Below, one piece after another: positions 5,692 to 6,132 of a stretch of 6,132 nucleotides of DNA. The notes under the pieces are model-generated. The model did no database searches. It saw only the letters and a program-made list of their open reading frames with translations, and was not told the DNA's origin. How positions within the stretch are numbered: position 1 is the first letter of the stretch; every line of letters begins with the position of its first letter. A program made the position numbers and the translations under genes. The stretch is from NCBI GenBank assembly GCA_947466555.1, contig CANIFK010000343.1:1-6132 (forward strand). The letters run 5' to 3'. Source of the DNA: Acidobacteriota bacterium. Lineage in GTDB: Bacteria; Acidobacteriota; Terriglobia; Bryobacterales; Bryobacteraceae.

Positions 5692-6132
5692 ATGTTGCGT
5701 CGCCAATTCTTGTTTACCGCGCTCGCCGCGCTGCCCGATACGGTCGAGACCACGGCGGGCCGCGTTCGCGGCGCACGGGCCAACGGCGTGACGGTCTTCC
5801 GCGGCATCCCCTACGCCAGCCAGCGGCGGTTCCAGGCACCGGGGCCGGCGACTCCGTGGACCGGCGTGCGGGACTGCACCCAGACGGGGCCGCGGTGCGT
5901 GCAGGGGCCGGGCAACATCTTCCTCAGCCCGACCATTGGCGAGTACTTCCGCGGGTCGGCCGGCCGCGCGGAACTGGCCGCGCAGCCCGATAGCGAAGAC
6001 TGCCTGGTCGTAAACGTGCTGACGCCGTCAACCCGCGGGAAGCGGCCCGTGATGGTCTACATTCACGGCGGCGGGTTCTCGGCCGGGTCGTCACATTTAA
6101 CACTTTTCGCCGACCGGTTCCCGGCGGAGCAG
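5692..6132 (+). CDS. Type-B carboxylesterase, N-terminal part (3' end outside window)
   Basis: The frame is open for 147 codons to the right edge. The mature N-terminus TVETTAGRVRGA (17-28) leads into VFRGIPYA (35-42), a hallmark of type-B carboxylesterases. Next come GPRCVQGP with Cys69, SEDCLVVNVLTP (101-112) with Cys104, close to the type-B signature, and VMVYIHGGGFSAGS (120-133), whose HGGGF (125-129) forms the oxyanion hole. Cys69 and Cys104 could make the disulfide known in this family. The nucleophile Ser, acid and His lie beyond the window. The N-terminus MLRRQFLFTALAAL has a twin-arginine-like RRQFL but only about nine hydrophobic residues, so export is plausible rather than certain. 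The family hydrolyses carboxylic esters; the substrate cannot be told. No ribosome site precedes the ATG, but a TATACT lies 9 bases upstream, suggesting a leaderless message. An in-frame ATG at 5626 exists but would overlap the divergent gene's start. The gene is transcribed away from the peptidase operon. Confidence 0.92.
   Translation, partial: MLRRQFLFTALAALPDTVETTAGRVRGARANGVTVFRGIPYASQRRFQAPGPATPWTGVRDCTQTGPRCVQGPGNIFLSPTIGEYFRGSAGRAELAAQPDSEDCLVVNVLTPSTRGKRPVMVYIHGGGFSAGSSHLTLFADRFPAEQ

Noticed and set aside
5628..5807. N-terminal extension of the catalytic M16 gene by 60 codons
   Set aside because: The extension is Arg-rich and lacks a signal peptide, crosses the divergent promoter and overlaps the esterase gene. 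The internal ATG at 5627 has a good ribosome site and begins a signal peptide.
5646..5993. Alternative plus-strand frame of 115 codons across the esterase start
   Set aside because: It is out of frame with the esterase, whose FRGIPYA, SEDCL and HGGGF motifs fix the real frame.
1..6132. CRISPR arrays, tRNA/rRNA genes, insertion sequences, attachment sites and rho-independent terminators
   Set aside because: I found no spaced repeats, transposase motifs, RNA gene signatures or hairpin-plus-T-run. The operon's end and the esterase's end both lie outside the window, so no terminator is expected inside it.

Overview
The window is GC-rich bacterial DNA (roughly 60% by eye, not counted) and almost fully coding. 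Four genes run leftward on the minus strand as one tight operon: 5627 down to the left edge, with junctions of 0, -1 and +6 bases. One gene is divergent on the plus strand and runs off the right edge. The 64-base gap at 5628-5691 is the only real intergenic space. Protein style (exported M16 proteins with Ala/Pro linkers, LolA-like domains with a C-terminal Arg-Asp-Val-(Gly/Asn)-Gly-Val motif, an M48 protease fused to a propeller, a Tat-like type-B carboxylesterase) suggests an acidobacterium, perhaps near Bryobacterales/Solibacter. That placement is inference from memory, not from a database search.

Layout in transcription order of the operon: (1) 5627-4140, an exported M16 zinc peptidase with an intact HMFEH motif and a long helical insertion. 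(2) 4139-2016, a second exported M16 protein that has lost the zinc motif but keeps the substrate-binding Arg/Tyr pair, and carries a LolA-like domain at its C-terminus. (3) 2016-1237, an exported stand-alone LolA-like protein that resembles that C-terminal domain. (4) 1230 to beyond base 1, an exported M48 zinc metalloprotease with HEFGH followed by the start of a WD40/PD40-type beta-propeller; its 3' end lies outside the window. The divergent gene at 5692 onward is the N-terminal third or less of a type-B carboxylesterase, up to just past its HGGGF oxyanion-hole motif.

How they may work together: the two M16 genes have complementary active-site halves (metal site in one, Arg/Tyr pair in the other), the arrangement of two-subunit M16B peptidases and of mitochondrial processing peptidase. 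They probably form one heterodimeric envelope peptidase. The LolA-like fold normally binds acyl chains of lipoproteins or other hydrophobic ligands, and occurs here both fused to the peptidase and alone. The M48 enzyme is of the envelope quality-control type (BepA-like core). All four operon proteins have signal peptides, and all four have Gln at the most likely +1 position after cleavage, as in the 'Q-rule' described for Bacteroidetes. The operon therefore looks like an envelope proteolysis or processing module whose substrate is unknown. Several long antisense open frames opposite these genes are considered GC-codon artefacts.
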